From NCBI RefSeq assembly GCF_028640845.1, contig NC_080546.1:79121757-79185756 (forward strand): DNA of 64,000 bases, written 5' to 3'. Below the pieces are notes generated by a model, which did no database searches, was not told where the DNA came from, and worked only from the letters and a program-made list of their open reading frames with translations. Positions 52,573-63,171 of the stretch are shown here, piece by piece. Made by a program: the position numbers and the translations under genes. Every line of letters begins with the position of its first letter. Positions within the stretch are counted from its first letter, which is position 1. This DNA comes from Ahaetulla prasina (taxonomy: Eukaryota; Chordata; Lepidosauria; Squamata; Colubridae).

Positions 52573-53345
52573 TTTTTTTAATTGGCCAAATGTGATTGGA
52601 CACACAAGGAATTTGTCTCCGGTGCATATGCTCTCAGTGTACATAAAAGAAAAGATACATTCGTCAAGAATCATAAAGTACAACACTTAATGATAGTCAC
52701 AGAGTACAAATAAGCAATTGGGAAACAATATCAATATCAGTATAAATTGTAAGGATACAAGCAACAAAGATACAGTCATGTAGTCATAAGTGGAAGGAGA
52801 TGGGTAATGGGAACGATGAGAAGATTATTAGTAGTGCAGATTTAGTAAATAGTTTGGCAGTATTGAGAGAATTATTTGTTTAGCAGAGTGATGGCGTTTG
52901 GGAAAAAACTGTTCTTGTGTCTAGTTGTTCTGTTGTGCAGTGCTCTATAATGTCATTTTGAGGGTAGAAGTTGGAGCAGTTTATGTTCAGGATTTCAGGG
53001 GTCTGTAAATATTTTCACAGCCCTCTTTTTGACTTGTGCATTATACAGGTCCTCAGTGGAAGGCAGGTTAGTAGCCATTGTTTTTTCTGCAGTTCTAATG
53101 ATTCTCTGAAGTCCGTGTCTGTCTTGTTAGGTTGCAGAACCAAACCAGACAGTTATGGAGATGCAGATGTCAGACTCAATAATTCCTCTGTAGAACTGGA
53201 TCAGCAGCTCCTTGGGCAGTTTAAGCTTTCTGAGTCGGCGCAGAAAGAACATTCCTTGTTGTGCTTTTTTGATGACGTTTTTGATGCTAGCAGTCTTTGT
53301 CTGACGGTTGAAACTTTAGCAGAAGATATTCAGTATTTCTTGGAG
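52573..53345 (-). pseudogene. LINE family B 3' end
   Basis: On the minus strand TTGGCCAATTAAAAAAATTC precedes the array, and the coding region (antisense of GCAGCTCCTTGGGCAGTTTAA, i.e. LPKELLIQFY) matches 22609-23740. Frameshifts are present. Confidence 0.87.
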
Positions 53346-53348
53346 GTC

Positions 53349-54325
53349 TGGAGACTAAAATATATGAAGAATGGTTGCAGGTTTTGGGTTTGGCTAGTCT
53401 AGAGAAAAGAAGAATTAGGGGTGACATGATAGCAATATTCCAGTATTTGAGAGGCTGCCACAGAGAGAAAGGGGTCAATTTATTTTCCAAAGCCCCTGAG
53501 GGTAGGACAAGAAACAATGGATGGAAACTAATCAAGGAGAGAAGCAACTTGGAATTAAGGAGAAACTTCCTAACAGTGTGGACAATTTACCAGTTTTTCT
53601 TCAGAAGTTGTGGGTGCTTCATTATTGGAGATTTTTAAGAAAAAAGATTGGACAATCATTTGTCTGAAATGGTGTAGGTCCGTGATGGCGAACCTATGGC
53701 ACAGCCATATTGGAGGGCATGTAAGCTCAGCTCTGGCGCGCATGTGCATGCTGGCCAGCTGATTTTTGGGCCTTCTGGACCCACCTCTGTTTCCAACCTC
53801 TAGAGAGCCTGATGGGGGTGGGGAAGGCTCGTTTTTTGCTCTCCTCATGCTCTAGAGCCTTTCTAGGAGCCTGGGGAGGGTGAAAACGGCCTTCCCCCAC
53901 CCCCATGGAGGCCCTCCAGAGGCCGAAAACAGCCCGTTTGCCAACTTCAAGTCCCACAGGCAGTTGGCAAACAGGCCATTTCCGGCCTCCAGAGGACCTC
54001 CGGGGTGTGTGGAAGGCCATTTTGGCCCCTTCCAGGCTCCTAGAAAGGCTCTGAAGCCTGGTGAGAGCAAGAAACGGGCCTACCAGGCCCACCGTGCCAA
54101 AAGCGTAAGGGGGGTGTCACGTGCGCATGCACAGGGTTGGTGGCGGGGGCGGAGCGAATAGAATTATGGGTGTGGACATGCGCACGACCCCCCCACGTCC
54201 CCCCGCTTTTGGCACGCAATGACAAAAAGGTTAGCCATCACTGATGTAAGGTCTCCTGCTTGAGCAAAGGGCTGGACTAGAAGACCTCCAAGTTCCCTTT
54301 CAGCTCTTTTCTGATTCTGATTCTT
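53349..54325 (+). pseudogene. CR1 3' end, split by a hAT
   Basis: The frame 53375-53638 has LASLEKRRIRGDMIAIFQYL, RGCHREKGVNLFSKAPEGR and SNLELRRNFLTV. It resumes at 54244 with GTAAGGTCTCCTGCTTGAGC and the 3' end AAGACCTCCAAGTTCCC. Confidence 0.88.
53681..54243. mobile_element. hAT element (GTGATGGCGAACCTATGG family)
   Basis: The left end CGTGATGGCGAACCTATGGC and right end AAGGTTAGCCATCACTG are inverted repeats. The adjoining GTGTAGGTC and ATGTAAGGTC are a degraded duplication of the CR1 target. The interior has inverted blocks of GGCCTTCC/CTCCAGAGG type. The frames 53727-54092 and 53880-54161 on opposite strands reflect that symmetry. Confidence 0.82.
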
Positions 54326-54568
54326 GCTCGAAAATGACTTGGGCTAGAATAAGAAAATAACCAAGTCCAAATTTATGTCTAGTAACTAAAACAGAGTTCA
54401 TAGGGTTGCCCCCCTGGATTTAACTTTTTTCTATCTTTCCATTAGATATGACAATTTAAAAGCATAGTTTGGAGCGCTGACAAGGGTGGATATATGAAAC
54501 TTTGAGGCTTCTAGATTCAAAACTCAAGAAATGCACGGAAACAAGGCAGCGGTTTCTTGAATGTGGCT
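54326..54568. other. No recognised feature
   Basis: A short stretch without assignment ahead of the hairpin. Confidence 0.35.
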
Positions 54569-54692
54569 GGGTTTATTTGAATGTTTAAGTTAATTTCTCA
54601 AGGATAGATCCATTTCAAGGACTTTGGGTGCAGCCAAAGTCCTTGAAATGGATCTATCCTTGAGAAATTAGCTTAAACATTCAAAGAAACCC
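54569..54692. repeat. 59-bp-arm near-perfect hairpin
   Basis: Arms 54569-54627 and 54634-54692 are reverse complements at 57 of 59 positions, with a 6-nt loop (GTGCAG). No terminal repeats or target duplications of a known family are visible. Confidence 0.95.
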
Positions 54693-54778
54693 ACCCAGAT
54701 AAAATTTAATCACCCCCTTTTTTTGTGTGTGTGTGGAGTAGTCTTAGTGCTCTTTTTTCCAAATATTCAGACTATTCT

Positions 54779-55347
54779 ATGGGTAGTCCCTGACTTACAA
54801 CAGTTTGTTTAGTGACCGTTCAAAGTTACAACATCACTGAAAAAAGTAATTTATGACCAATGGTGAAATCCCAATTTTTTTACTACCGGTTCTGTGTGTG
54901 TGGCTTAGTGGGCATGGCAGGGGAAGGATACTGCAAAATCTCCATCCCCTCCCCACTCCAGGGGAAGGACATTGCCAGCCAGAGGTTGATATTTTCTGGT
55001 TCTCCGAACTGCTCAAAATTTCTGCCACCGGTTCCCCAGAACCTGTCAGAACCTGTTGGATTTCACCCCCGCTTATGACCGTTTTTCACACTTATGACCA
55101 TTGCAGCATCCCCATGGTCTTGTGATCAAAACTCAGCTGCTGGGCAACTCGTTCATATTTCTGACAAGCAAAGTCAATGGGGAAGCCAAATTCACTTAAC
55201 AACTGGGTTACTAACTTAATAGCTGCAATGAGTCACTTAACTGTGGCAAGGAAGGTCCTAAAGTGGGGCAAAACTCGCGTAACAAATGTCTCACTTAACA
55301 CCATAAATTTTGAGTTAAGTCATGGTCATAAGCTGAGAACTACCTGT
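54779..55347. mobile_element. Tigger-like MITE hosting a hAT
   Basis: Left end GGGTAGTCCCTGACTTACAA and right end GCTGAGAACTACCTGTA. The interior includes TTAGTGACCGTTCAAAGTTA, GGTCTTGTGATCAAAACTC and CTTAACTGTGGCAAGGAAGG. Subtracting the hAT at 54858-55071 leaves about 355 bp. Confidence 0.85.
54858..55071. mobile_element. hAT MITE
   Basis: Starts CAATGGTGAAATCCCAATT and ends TGGATTTCACCCCCG. Flanks TTTATGAC (54850-54857) and CTTATGAC (55072-55079). Confidence 0.9.
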
Positions 55348-55427
55348 ATTCTACTTTCCAGCAAGAGTTACCCACTTTTCTGGAAAACTTTCCCATCATA
55401 CCTTGCATAGCAGTTATAAAGGGAGGG

Positions 55428-55580
55428 ATCAGGGGACTGGAGCTTAAAACATATACAGAACAGTTGCTAGAATTTGGTATGTTTAATTTAATGAAAAGAA
55501 GTACTAGGAGAGACATGATAGTAGTATTTCGATATCTCAGGGGTTGCCACAAAGAAGAGGCAGTCAAGCTATTCTCCAAA
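55428..55580 (+). pseudogene. CR1 fragment
   Basis: GGACTGGAGCTTAAAACATA through GGGGTTGCCACAAAGAAGAG encodes the RGLELKTYTEQLLEF and YLRGCHKEE region. It stops abruptly at CTATTCTCCAAAG, where a second CR1 begins. Confidence 0.85.
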
Positions 55581-55583
55581 GTG

Positions 55584-56233
55584 GGATACAATCAAGATCA
55601 AGGGAGGTACTAATACCACTCTATAAAGCCTTAGGAAGGCCACACCTAGAGTCCTGCAGCCAGTTTTGGTCACCACACTATAAAAAAGATGTTGAGACTC
55701 TAGAAAAAGTGCAGAGAAGAGCAACCAGGATGATTAGGGGACCGGAGGCTAAAATATAGGATGAACGGTTGCAGGAATTGGGTGTGGCTAGTCTAGTGAA
55801 GAGAAGGACCAAGGGAGACATGATAGCGGTCTTCCAATATTTGAGGGGCTGCCACAGAGAGGAAGGGGTCAAGCAATTTTCCAAGGTACCCGAACGCCAG
55901 ACAAGGAATAATGGATGGAAACTGATCAAGGAGAGATTCAACCTAGAAATAAGGAGAAATTTTCTGACAGTGAGAACAATCAACCAATGGAACAGAAGTT
56001 GCCTTCAGAAATTGTGGGAGCTTCATCACTGGAAGCTTTCAAGAAGAGACTGGAGTGCCATCTGTCAGAAATGTAGGGTGTAGGGTCTCCTTCTTTGGTG
56101 GGAGGGGGGCGGTTGGGGGTTGGACTAGATGACCTACCTACAAGGTCCCTTCCAACTCTGTTAATCCATATGTATACCTTCCTTCCAAGTATTCTATTCT
56201 ATTCTATTCTATTCTATTCTATTCTATTCTATT
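55584..56233 (+). pseudogene. CR1 3' end with (ATTCT)n
   Basis: Frames 55544-55759 and 55769-56083 read VLIPLYKALGRPHLESCSQF, EKVQRRATRMIRGPEAK and then SLVKRRTKGDMIAVFQYLRG, with a TAG between. The 3' end passes into ATTCT units at 56191-56233. Confidence 0.9.
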
Positions 56234-56299
56234 CCTATTATTTCTAGTTGAGATGATAAAGTGATTACATTTCACCTCCCTTTTCCTAAACATTTATAG

Positions 56300-56407
56300 C
56301 AGGGCAGTCCAACCGTGGCAACTCTAAGACCAGGGAACTTCAACTCCCAGAATTCCCCAGCCAGCCATGTCCACAAGTCTTAAAGTTGCCAATTTTGGCA
56401 ACCCCTG
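56300..56407. mobile_element. Short CAGGGGTCTCCAACC-family MITE
   Basis: Ends CAGGGCAGTCCAACCGTGG and CAATTTTGGCAACCCCTG. Flanks ATTTATAG (56292-56299) and ATTTACAG (56408-56415). Confidence 0.85.
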
Positions 56408-56415
56408 ATTTACAG

Positions 56416-57180
56416 CCAATCCAGTGTAAGAGAAAAAAACCATGTTCGTCCTAAGATAGCCCAAAAAAAATCAGGAGTCTTGTAAGACCGTTTCCAGACA
56501 ATGAATATTGTTTAAAGGCATAAAATAACAGTTGGGTTGGAAGAAGGAGAAGTAGCTCTGTATTTTGTACAATTCACATCATGCTGCTACCTCATATTTT
56601 TGCCACAACAACTTTGTCACGGGCCCAAAGTCACCAAGCTGGCTTTCACACCTGGTCACCTGCTTTTAGCAGCCTGAGGGAATCCGGCAAATATTAACAA
56701 TAAGGAATCCAATGAAGTTTCTAAGAAAAACAGAGTGGGGGGCATCTTATTATGGCCAGAAAAACCCTAATATTTGCAGGTGTTCATGTATGGGTGTATA
56801 AACATATATGTTTGCATGTGCATACGAAAGGAAGTGGCCTCTCCCCACACAGGTCTGCTCAGTACGGATGGAATATTTTCAATCGCCAAAGAAGGTTGAA
56901 TAAACTGGGAAAAGAAAACAGACAGCTGGGAATGGAGTCTGCTGAAGATGGGCATAGCTAGCAGGCAGGACTTTGAATAATATGCAACTTTCATTTTGGG
57001 AGTGAATAATTTTTTTCCTCTGGGGTATGCGTGCCTGTTTTTGTTTTTGCAGCATCCAAAAGTGAATATATTTCCTCTGAGTCGGATGGAAATTTCCCAA
57101 AGATTACAACTGCCGATAAGAGATGGGGCTTTTTAATATATATTGTATTTGTCTTCACAACAATCTGGTGTTTGTGTGTG
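56416..57180. other. No recognised feature
   Basis: About 765 bp of sequence, perhaps unique. No exon is supportable. Confidence 0.4.
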
Positions 57181-57588
57181 TGAGAGAGGGAGAGAGGGAG
57201 AAAGGGAGAGAGAGAAAGGGGGAGAGAGAGGAGAGATGTGGAAGACAGAGAGTAGGGAGAGAGAGGAGGGAGGGAGGGAGATGAGAGAAAGAAAGAGAGA
57301 AAGGGGGAAAGAGATGTGATACAGGGAGGAGAGAGGAGAGAGAGACAGAGAGAGAGGAGAGGAGAGAGAGAGAAAGGGAGAGAGGAAAGAGACAGAATGG
57401 GAGAGAGGAAGAAAGGGAGAGAGAGAGGAGAGAGGAGAGGAGAGAGAGAGAGAGAGAGAGAAAGGGGACAGAGAGAGAGAGAAAGAAAAGCGAGAGAGAG
57501 ACGGGGGAAAGAGGTGCTAGACAGGGAGGAGAGAGGAGAGAGAGAAAGGGAGAGAGAGAGAGAGAGACAGAGAGAGGAGAGAGAAAGG

Positions 57589-57622
<34 letters not shown>

Positions 57623-57806
57623 AGAGAAAGAAAGGAAGAGAGAGAGAAAGGGAGAGAGGAAAGGGAGAGAGAGGGAGAGAGAGGGAGAGAGAGGAGAAAG
57701 AGAGAGAGAGAGGAGAAAGAGAAAGGAGAAAGAGAGAGAGAGAGAGGAGAAAGAGAAAGGGAGAGAGGAGAGAGAGAGAGAGAAAGGGAGAAACAGAGAA
57801 AGGGAG

Positions 57807-57846
<40 letters not shown>

Positions 57847-59121
57847 GTGTGAGACAGGGAGGAGAGAGAGGAGAGAGGAGAGAGAGAGAGAGAGAAAGGG
57901 GAGAGAGAGAGAAAGGGAAGAGAGAGGAGAGAGTGGAGAGAGCGGGAGAGAGGAGAGAGAGGGAAAGGGGGAGAGGTGTGAAACAGGGAGGAAAGAGGAG
58001 AGAGGAGAGAGAGACAGAGAGAAAGGGGGAGAGAGAAAGGAGAGAGTGGAGAGTGGAGAGAGAGAGAGAGAAAGGGAGAGAGGAGAGAAAGAAAAGCGAG
58101 AGAGAGACGGGGGAAAGAGGTGCTAGACAGGGAGGAGAGAGGAGAGAGAGAAGGGAGAGAGAGAGAGAGACAGAGAGAGGAGAGAGAAAGGGAGAGAGAG
58201 AGAGGAGAGAGAGAGAAGAGAAAGAAAGGAAGAGAGAGAGAAAGGGAGAGAGGAAAGGGAGAGAGGAGAGGTGTGAGACAGGAGGAGAAAGAGACAGAGA
58301 AAGAGGAGAGAGAGAAAGGGAGAGAGAGAGAGAGAAAGAGAGAAAGAAAGGGAGAAAGAGAGAAAGGGAGAAACAGAGAAAGGGAGAGAGGAGAGAGAGA
58401 GAGAGAGAAGGGAGAGAGGAAAGGGGAGAGAGAGGAGAGAGGAGAGAGAGGAGAGAGGAGAGAGAGAGAGAGAGAAAGGGAGAGAGAGGAGAGAGAGGAG
58501 AGGAGAGAGAGAGAGAGAGAGAAAGGGGACAGAGAGGAGAGAGAAAGAAAAGCGAGAGAGACGGGGAAGAGGTGCTAGACAGGGAGGAGAGAGGAGAGAG
58601 AGAAAGGGAGAGAGAGAGGAGAGAGACAGAGAGAGAGAGAAAGGGAGAGAGAGAGGAGAGAGAGAGAGAGAGAAAGAAAGGAAGAGAGAGAAAGAAAGGG
58701 AGAGAGAAAGGAGAGAGAGAAAGGGAGAGAGGAGAGAGGTGTGAGACAGGGAGGAGAAAGAGACAGAGAGAGAGAGAGAGAAAGGGAGAGAGAGAGAGAG
58801 AAAGGGAGAGAGAGAAGGGAGAGAGGAGAGGAGAGAGAGAAAGGGAGAAACAGAGAAAGGGAGAGAGGAGAGAGAGAGAGAGAGAGAGAGGAGAGAGGAG
58901 AGAGGTGTGAAACAGGGAGGAAAGAGGAGAGAGGAGAGAGAGACAGAGAGAAAGGGGGAGAGAGAAAGGGGGAGAGAGAGAGAGAGAGAGGAGAGGAGAG
59001 AGAGGAGAGAGGAGAGATGTGGAAGACAGAGAGGAGAGAAAGAGAGAGGAGAGAGAGACAGAGAGAAAGGGGGAGAGAGAAAGGGGGAGAGAGAGAGGAG
59101 AGAAACAGAGTGGGGAGAGAG
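57181..59121. repeat. 1.9-kb polypurine GA satellite
   Basis: Almost pure purine, (GAGA)n with GGGA and AAAG variants. Rare landmarks recur: GGGGGAAAGAGGTGCTAGAC (57504, 58110, variant 58565), GAGGTGTGAGACAGG (57846, 58268, 58737) and GAGGTGTGAAACAGGGAGG (57974, 58903). This shows a higher-order unit of several hundred bp. Frames of 178, 353, 152 and 145 codons reading poly-(RE/RG) are artefacts. Confidence 0.95.
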
Positions 59122-59562
59122 ATGCTTTATTTTCTTTTAAAAGAAAAATGGAAATCTGTCTTTAAGTGCTTTTTGTAAAATAGATGGAGCCAGTTCATGG
59201 ATTTGGCACACAAGCGCAGGGATTGTTTTGAAGATCTCTGGAGTCATCACCAACACCCACCCTCCGGGCACATGGCTGCAGTATTTTTGGTGATTATTTA
59301 CTGAAGTTCCTTCTTTAAAAAAAAAAAAAAAATCCTCTCCCTCTGCTGGCTGATCCAGAGCTGGTCTGAATGCCACATCGTGGAAGCAGCTGAGCCCAAG
59401 GAAAACAAACAAGACGTTTGTTGAAAGGCTGTGTTTCCTCTAAGTCAAGCGATTCCTGAGGCCTTCACCCTGGGCTTTAAACAAGGGAAGAGAAGGCGAG
59501 GAACAGGCAAAAGCCTCACTCTCCCAAATCCCAGATAGCCAAGGGGGCACGTATTTCGTTTA
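59122..59562. other. No recognised feature
   Basis: About 440 bp of sequence, perhaps unique, after the purine tract, with an A15 run at about 59318. Confidence 0.4.
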
Positions 59563-59570
59563 ACCGATAT

Positions 59571-60129
59571 CAGAGGTGGGTTTCAGCAGGTTCTGACCGG
59601 TTCTGGAGAACCGGTAGCAGTGGTGGGTTTCAAAATTTTTTACTACGGGTTTGTGGGTGTGACAGGGAAAGGATACCATAAAATCTCCATTCCCACCCCA
59701 CTCCAGGGGAAGGTTACTGCAAAAAATCCTCATTCCCTCCCGATCAGCTGGGACTCAGGAGGCAGAGAATAGATAGGGGTGGGGCCAGTCAGAATTTTTA
59801 CTACCGGTTCTCCGAACGACTCAAAATTTCCGCTATTGGTTCTCCAGAACTGGTCAGAACCTGCTGAAACCCACCTCTGACCAGTAGTGGAAATTTTGAG
59901 TCGTTCGGAGAACCGATAGTAAAAATTCTGACTGGCCCCTCCCCCATCTATTCTCTGCCTCCCAGCTGATCAGGAGGAAATGGGGATTTTGCAGTAACCT
60001 TTCCCTGGAGTGAGGTGGGAATGGAGATTGCACAGTATCCTTCCCCTGCCACGCCCACAAAGCCATGCCATGCCCACGAAGCCACACCCACAGAACCGGT
60101 AGTAAAAAAAAAAATGAAACACACCACTG
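59571..60129. mobile_element. hAT MITE with a relative inserted inside
   Basis: Outer ends CAGAGGTGGGTTTCAGCAGG and ATGAAACACACCACTG. Flanks ACCGATAT (59563-59570) and AGTGATAT (60130-60137) agree at six of eight. The inner element 59618-59879 splits it. Confidence 0.85.
59618..59879. mobile_element. Inner hAT MITE
   Basis: Starts CAGTGGTGGGTTTCAAAA and ends TGAAACCCACCTCTG. Flanks ACCGGTAG (59610-59617) and ACCAGTAG (59880-59887). Confidence 0.9.
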
Positions 60130-60163
60130 AGTGATATTCATAGCACATTGTGATGTTTTAGAT

Positions 60164-60485
60164 CAGGAGTGTCAAATTCGATTTCATTGAGGGCTGCATC
60201 AGGATTGTGTTTGACCTTGGGAGGGGGGGGCAGCTCACCATCACTCGTGTTGGAGGTGCCCATGGTGGCCCGAGTGCTCTGCCAACAAAAATGGGCTCCT
60301 GAGCTCCGTTTTCAGCTGCGACAGCTTCCTGCAACCCTATGCCAACGAAAACGGAGCTCGTGCTGCTTTTGCTGGCAGAGGCACTATGGCCTGGTCCTTC
60401 ACAGTTTCCAGGGTGGCCCCACGGGTCAGATTTAAGTACCCCATGGGCCGGATCCAGCCTGTGGGCCTTGAGTTTGATGTTTCTG
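60164..60485. mobile_element. hAT MITE (CAGGAGTGTCAAATTCG family)
   Basis: Ends CAGGAGTGTCAAATTCGATT and TTGAGTTTGATGTTTCTG. Flanks TTTTAGAT (60156-60163) and CTTTAGAT (60486-60493). AACGAAAACGGAGCTCG and its partner form a central inverted repeat. Confidence 0.88.
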
Positions 60486-60593
60486 CTTTAGATTTATTAA
60501 GTTTGGAATCAGAAAACTCCAGGGCCCAGCCCACAGGCGATCCTCGACTTACGATTTACGACTTACGACCACAAGTCATAATTCTCTGCCTCC

Positions 60594-60893
60594 CAGCAGG
60601 TTTCAGCAGGTTCTGATCAGTTCTGGAGAACCGATAGTGGAAATTTTGAGTAGTTCGGAGAACTGGTAGTAAAAATTCTGACTGGCCCCACCCCTATCTA
60701 TTCTCTGCCTCCCGAGTCCCAGCTGATTGGGAGGAAATGGGGATTTTTTCAGTATCCTTCCCCTGGATTGGGGAGGGAATGGAGATTTTACAGTATCCTT
60801 CCCCTGCCACGCCCATCAAGCCACAACCACCCAAGCCATGCCACACCCACCAAGCTACACCCACAGAACCGGTAGTTTTGAAACCCACCACTG
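60594..60893. mobile_element. hAT MITE
   Basis: AGCAGGTTTCAGCAGGTTCTG to TTTTGAAACCCACCACTG. The left terminus is slightly altered and the target duplication is not readable. Confidence 0.8.
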
Positions 60894-61126
60894 CCACAAG
60901 CGAACCCCATATTTCTGTTGCTAAGGGAGACGTTTGTGAAGCGAGTTTTGGCCCATGGAACAACCTTTCTGGCCACAGTTGTTAAGTGGATCACTGCGGA
61001 GGTTACTTTAGCAGCATGGCTGTTAAGTGAACCTGGCTTCCCCATTGACTTTGCTTGTCGGAAGGACGCAAAAGGGAATCACGCGACCCCGGGACACTGC
61101 GACCATCATAAACGTGAGTCGATTGC

Positions 61127-61404
61127 ACAATATTGGAAAAACGAAGAACCACTGCAAGAAGAAGAGATAATTAGAAAGATTGTGCAGAAATGGACAGATT
61201 TACGCTGAAGTTTAAACAGAAAGAGGACACAGAATATTATCAGACACGGCCTTTGTTTTACCAGTGGTTGGAAAAAAAGAGGTGGGGATTAAGAACGTAG
61301 TCTTTTATTGTTAAGCAAAGTAAATAACCCAGACAACACGATGTTTATTAAGCACTAACAAAATGTAAACAACCGAAAATCAATAAAATCATTTTTTAAA
61401 AAAA
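61127..61404 (+). mobile_element. L1 3' fragment
   Basis: IAQYWKNEEPLQEEEIIRKI and, after a stop, EDTEYYQTRPLFYQWLEKK are the L1 ORF2 C-terminus. The tail is CAATAAAATCATTTTTTAAA. Flanks TGAGTCGATTGC (61115-61126) and TGAGTCCGTTGC (61405-61416) agree at ten of twelve. Confidence 0.87.
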
Positions 61405-61490
61405 TGAGTCCGTTGCCAAGCGTCTGAATTTTGATTGCGTGACCATGGGGTCATGCGATCTGCAATAGACGCAAGTGTGAAAAATTGCAC

Positions 61491-61717
61491 TAGCAGTTAG
61501 ACTTAGATACCGCTTCACAGTGCTTTTACAGCCCTCTCTAAGCGGTTTACAGTGTCAGCACATTGACCCCCAACAATCTGGGTCCTCATTTTACTCACCT
61601 CGGAAGGACGGAACGGCTGAGTCGACGACCTTGAGCCGGTCAGAATTGAACTGCTAGCTGCTGGCAGAATTAGCCTGCAATACTGCATTATAACCACTGC
61701 GCCACCATTGCTCTTAA
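61491..61717 (-). mobile_element. tRNA-derived SINE (TATATAAGTCTAAGTGC-type tail)
   Basis: Plus strand begins GTTAGACTTAGATACCGC; CACAGTGCTTTTACAGCCC, AACAATCTGGGTCCTCATTT and TTGAACTGCTAGCTGCTGG follow, then the tRNA head AACCACTGCGCCACCATTGC. Confidence 0.88.
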
Positions 61718-61727
61718 TGGTCATAAG

Positions 61728-62088
61728 GTAAAGGTAAAGGTTCCCCTCGCACATACATGCTAGTTGTTGCCAACTCTAGGGGGCGGTGCTCATCTCCGTT
61801 TCAAAGCCGAAGAGCCAGCGCTGTCCGAAGACGTCTCTGTGGTCATGTGGCCGGCATGACTCAACGCCAAAGGCACACAGAATGCTGTTACCTTCCCACC
61901 AAAGGTGGTCCCTATTTTTACTACTTGCATTTTTATGTGCTTTCGAAACTGCTAGGTTGGCAGAAGCTGGGACAAATAATGAGAGCTCACCCTGTTACAC
62001 AGCAGCACTAGGGATTCGAACCGCTGAGCTGCCGACCTTTCGATCGACAAGCTCAACATCCTAGCCCCTGAGCCACCGCGTTCCTCTA
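61728..62088 (-). mobile_element. Sauria-type SINE
   Basis: Reverse complement of 18475-18836: AAGGTAAAGGTTCCCCTCGC tail, CATCTCCGTTTCAAAGCCG body, and GATTCGAACCGCTGAGCTGC box B. Full length. Confidence 0.92.
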
Positions 62089-62121
62089 ATGGTCATAAGA
62101 TACTGTTTTCAGTACCGTTGT

Positions 62122-62491
62122 TGTCAGGCCTGGAAACCATATTAGACTTTAGGGTTCCAGACGCTGCCACATTTTTCCCCTGAGGGGAAGAAGGGGGGTT
62201 GAGGGGTATGGTAACATTCTTCAAGCGGTCAAGGTCGGATGGTGTTCACATCTGCAGGAAGAGTGGCGAGAAGATATTCGAATGAACTGGAAGAACGTGG
62301 GACCATGTGACCATCAAAGGGGTCAGGGGGGTGGGACTCTTGGGGTTTGTATAACTGGGAAAAGAATCCGGAAATTCAGTTTTGGAATTTCACTCATCGT
62401 GTGCCAGTTTCCTCATGCTAGTAAAGAACTCTGGAAAACAATGGCTTCTGAGTTTTTTTTATGCAGAAGAGGTTTTTCTGGAATCTTGACA
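62122..62491 (+). mobile_element. Solo LTR, different family (TGTCAGGCCTGG)
   Basis: Starts TGTCAGGCCTGGAAACC and ends GGAATCTTGACA; exact 5-bp duplications GTTGT at 62117-62121 and 62492-62496. GTTTGTATAACTGGG near 62346 may be the TATA region. Orientation follows from that. No internal genes. Confidence 0.88.
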
Positions 62492-62632
62492 GTTGTAACT
62501 TTGAACGGTCTCTGAGTTTATTAAAATCAGCTCTTTTAAAATCTAAGACCCCGATAACATTAGGTTCTATTGCTTGTAAATTTGAATGGTCACTAAATGA
62601 ACTGTCGTAAGGCGAGGACTATGTATATAAGA

Positions 62633-63163
62633 TTCAGGGGACTCAGTCCTGTTTGCCTTCGCCAGAGAAAATTCCTCTCCTCCTTTTCAGCTCTGTCCAG
62701 CCAACCAGTTGCATCCGGTGTCCATTCCTCCGGCTTTGCCTGTTGCTAATTGGTGGGCCCTTATGTCAGTCACGTTCTCAACTTCCTTCCCTTGGGAGCC
62801 TGTTTAAGTCCTTCGTAGGACTGTGCAAATGCCTGCAAAAATAAAATTACAAGCTGAACAAACATTTGTTCAGTCAACCACAGCATGCAAAAAAAAAAAA
62901 ATGAAGTAAACAAACATGCATACAAGCTCGCAGCATACCCAAAGCACGGTGCTTTTTGGCCCTTTTCCAGGGGGGGGAAAGGGAGAAAATGTCAGGCTGG
63001 TGTCTATATCTATGATTTTGTGTCTGGGTGTCCAAGACCAAAAGTAATTTAATAGCAGAGCGTGCATTCCACAGCCCAAAAAAACAGACAGTCCATTCAT
63101 GTTCATAGTCCTCATTGGTACATCAGCTTCCTCCCTCCCCAAAGAATTAAGCACTTCTGGTGG
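62633..63163. other. No recognised feature
   Basis: About 530 bp with GCCTGTTGCTAATTGGTGGG and AAAATAAAATTACAAGCTG. It could be an LTR tail, but nothing confirms this. Confidence 0.35.
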
Positions 63164-63171
63164 GTGAGCTG

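Larger units (their letters stand above)
60534..62632. mobile_element. Tigger-like MITE containing at least five insertions
   Basis: The terminal parts are ACAGGCGATCCTCGACTTAC (60534) and GTCGTAAGGCGAGGACTATG (about 62608). The colinear interior pieces are GTTGCTAAGGGAGACGTTTG, GCTTCCCCATTGACTTTGC, GAATTTTGATTGCGTGACC and AGTACCGTTG...GTAACTTTGAACGGTC. Insertions: hAT 60594, L1 61127, SINE 61491, Sauria SINE 61728, LTR 62122, plus an unassigned piece at about 62514-62590. Confidence 0.85.

Noticed and set aside
53727..54161. Opposed 121- and 93-codon frames
   Set aside because: They mirror each other because the hAT interior is an inverted repeat.
57849..58910. 353-codon frame and neighbours in the purine tract
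   Set aside because: Pure R/E/G low complexity generated by GAGA repeats in every frame; no gene.
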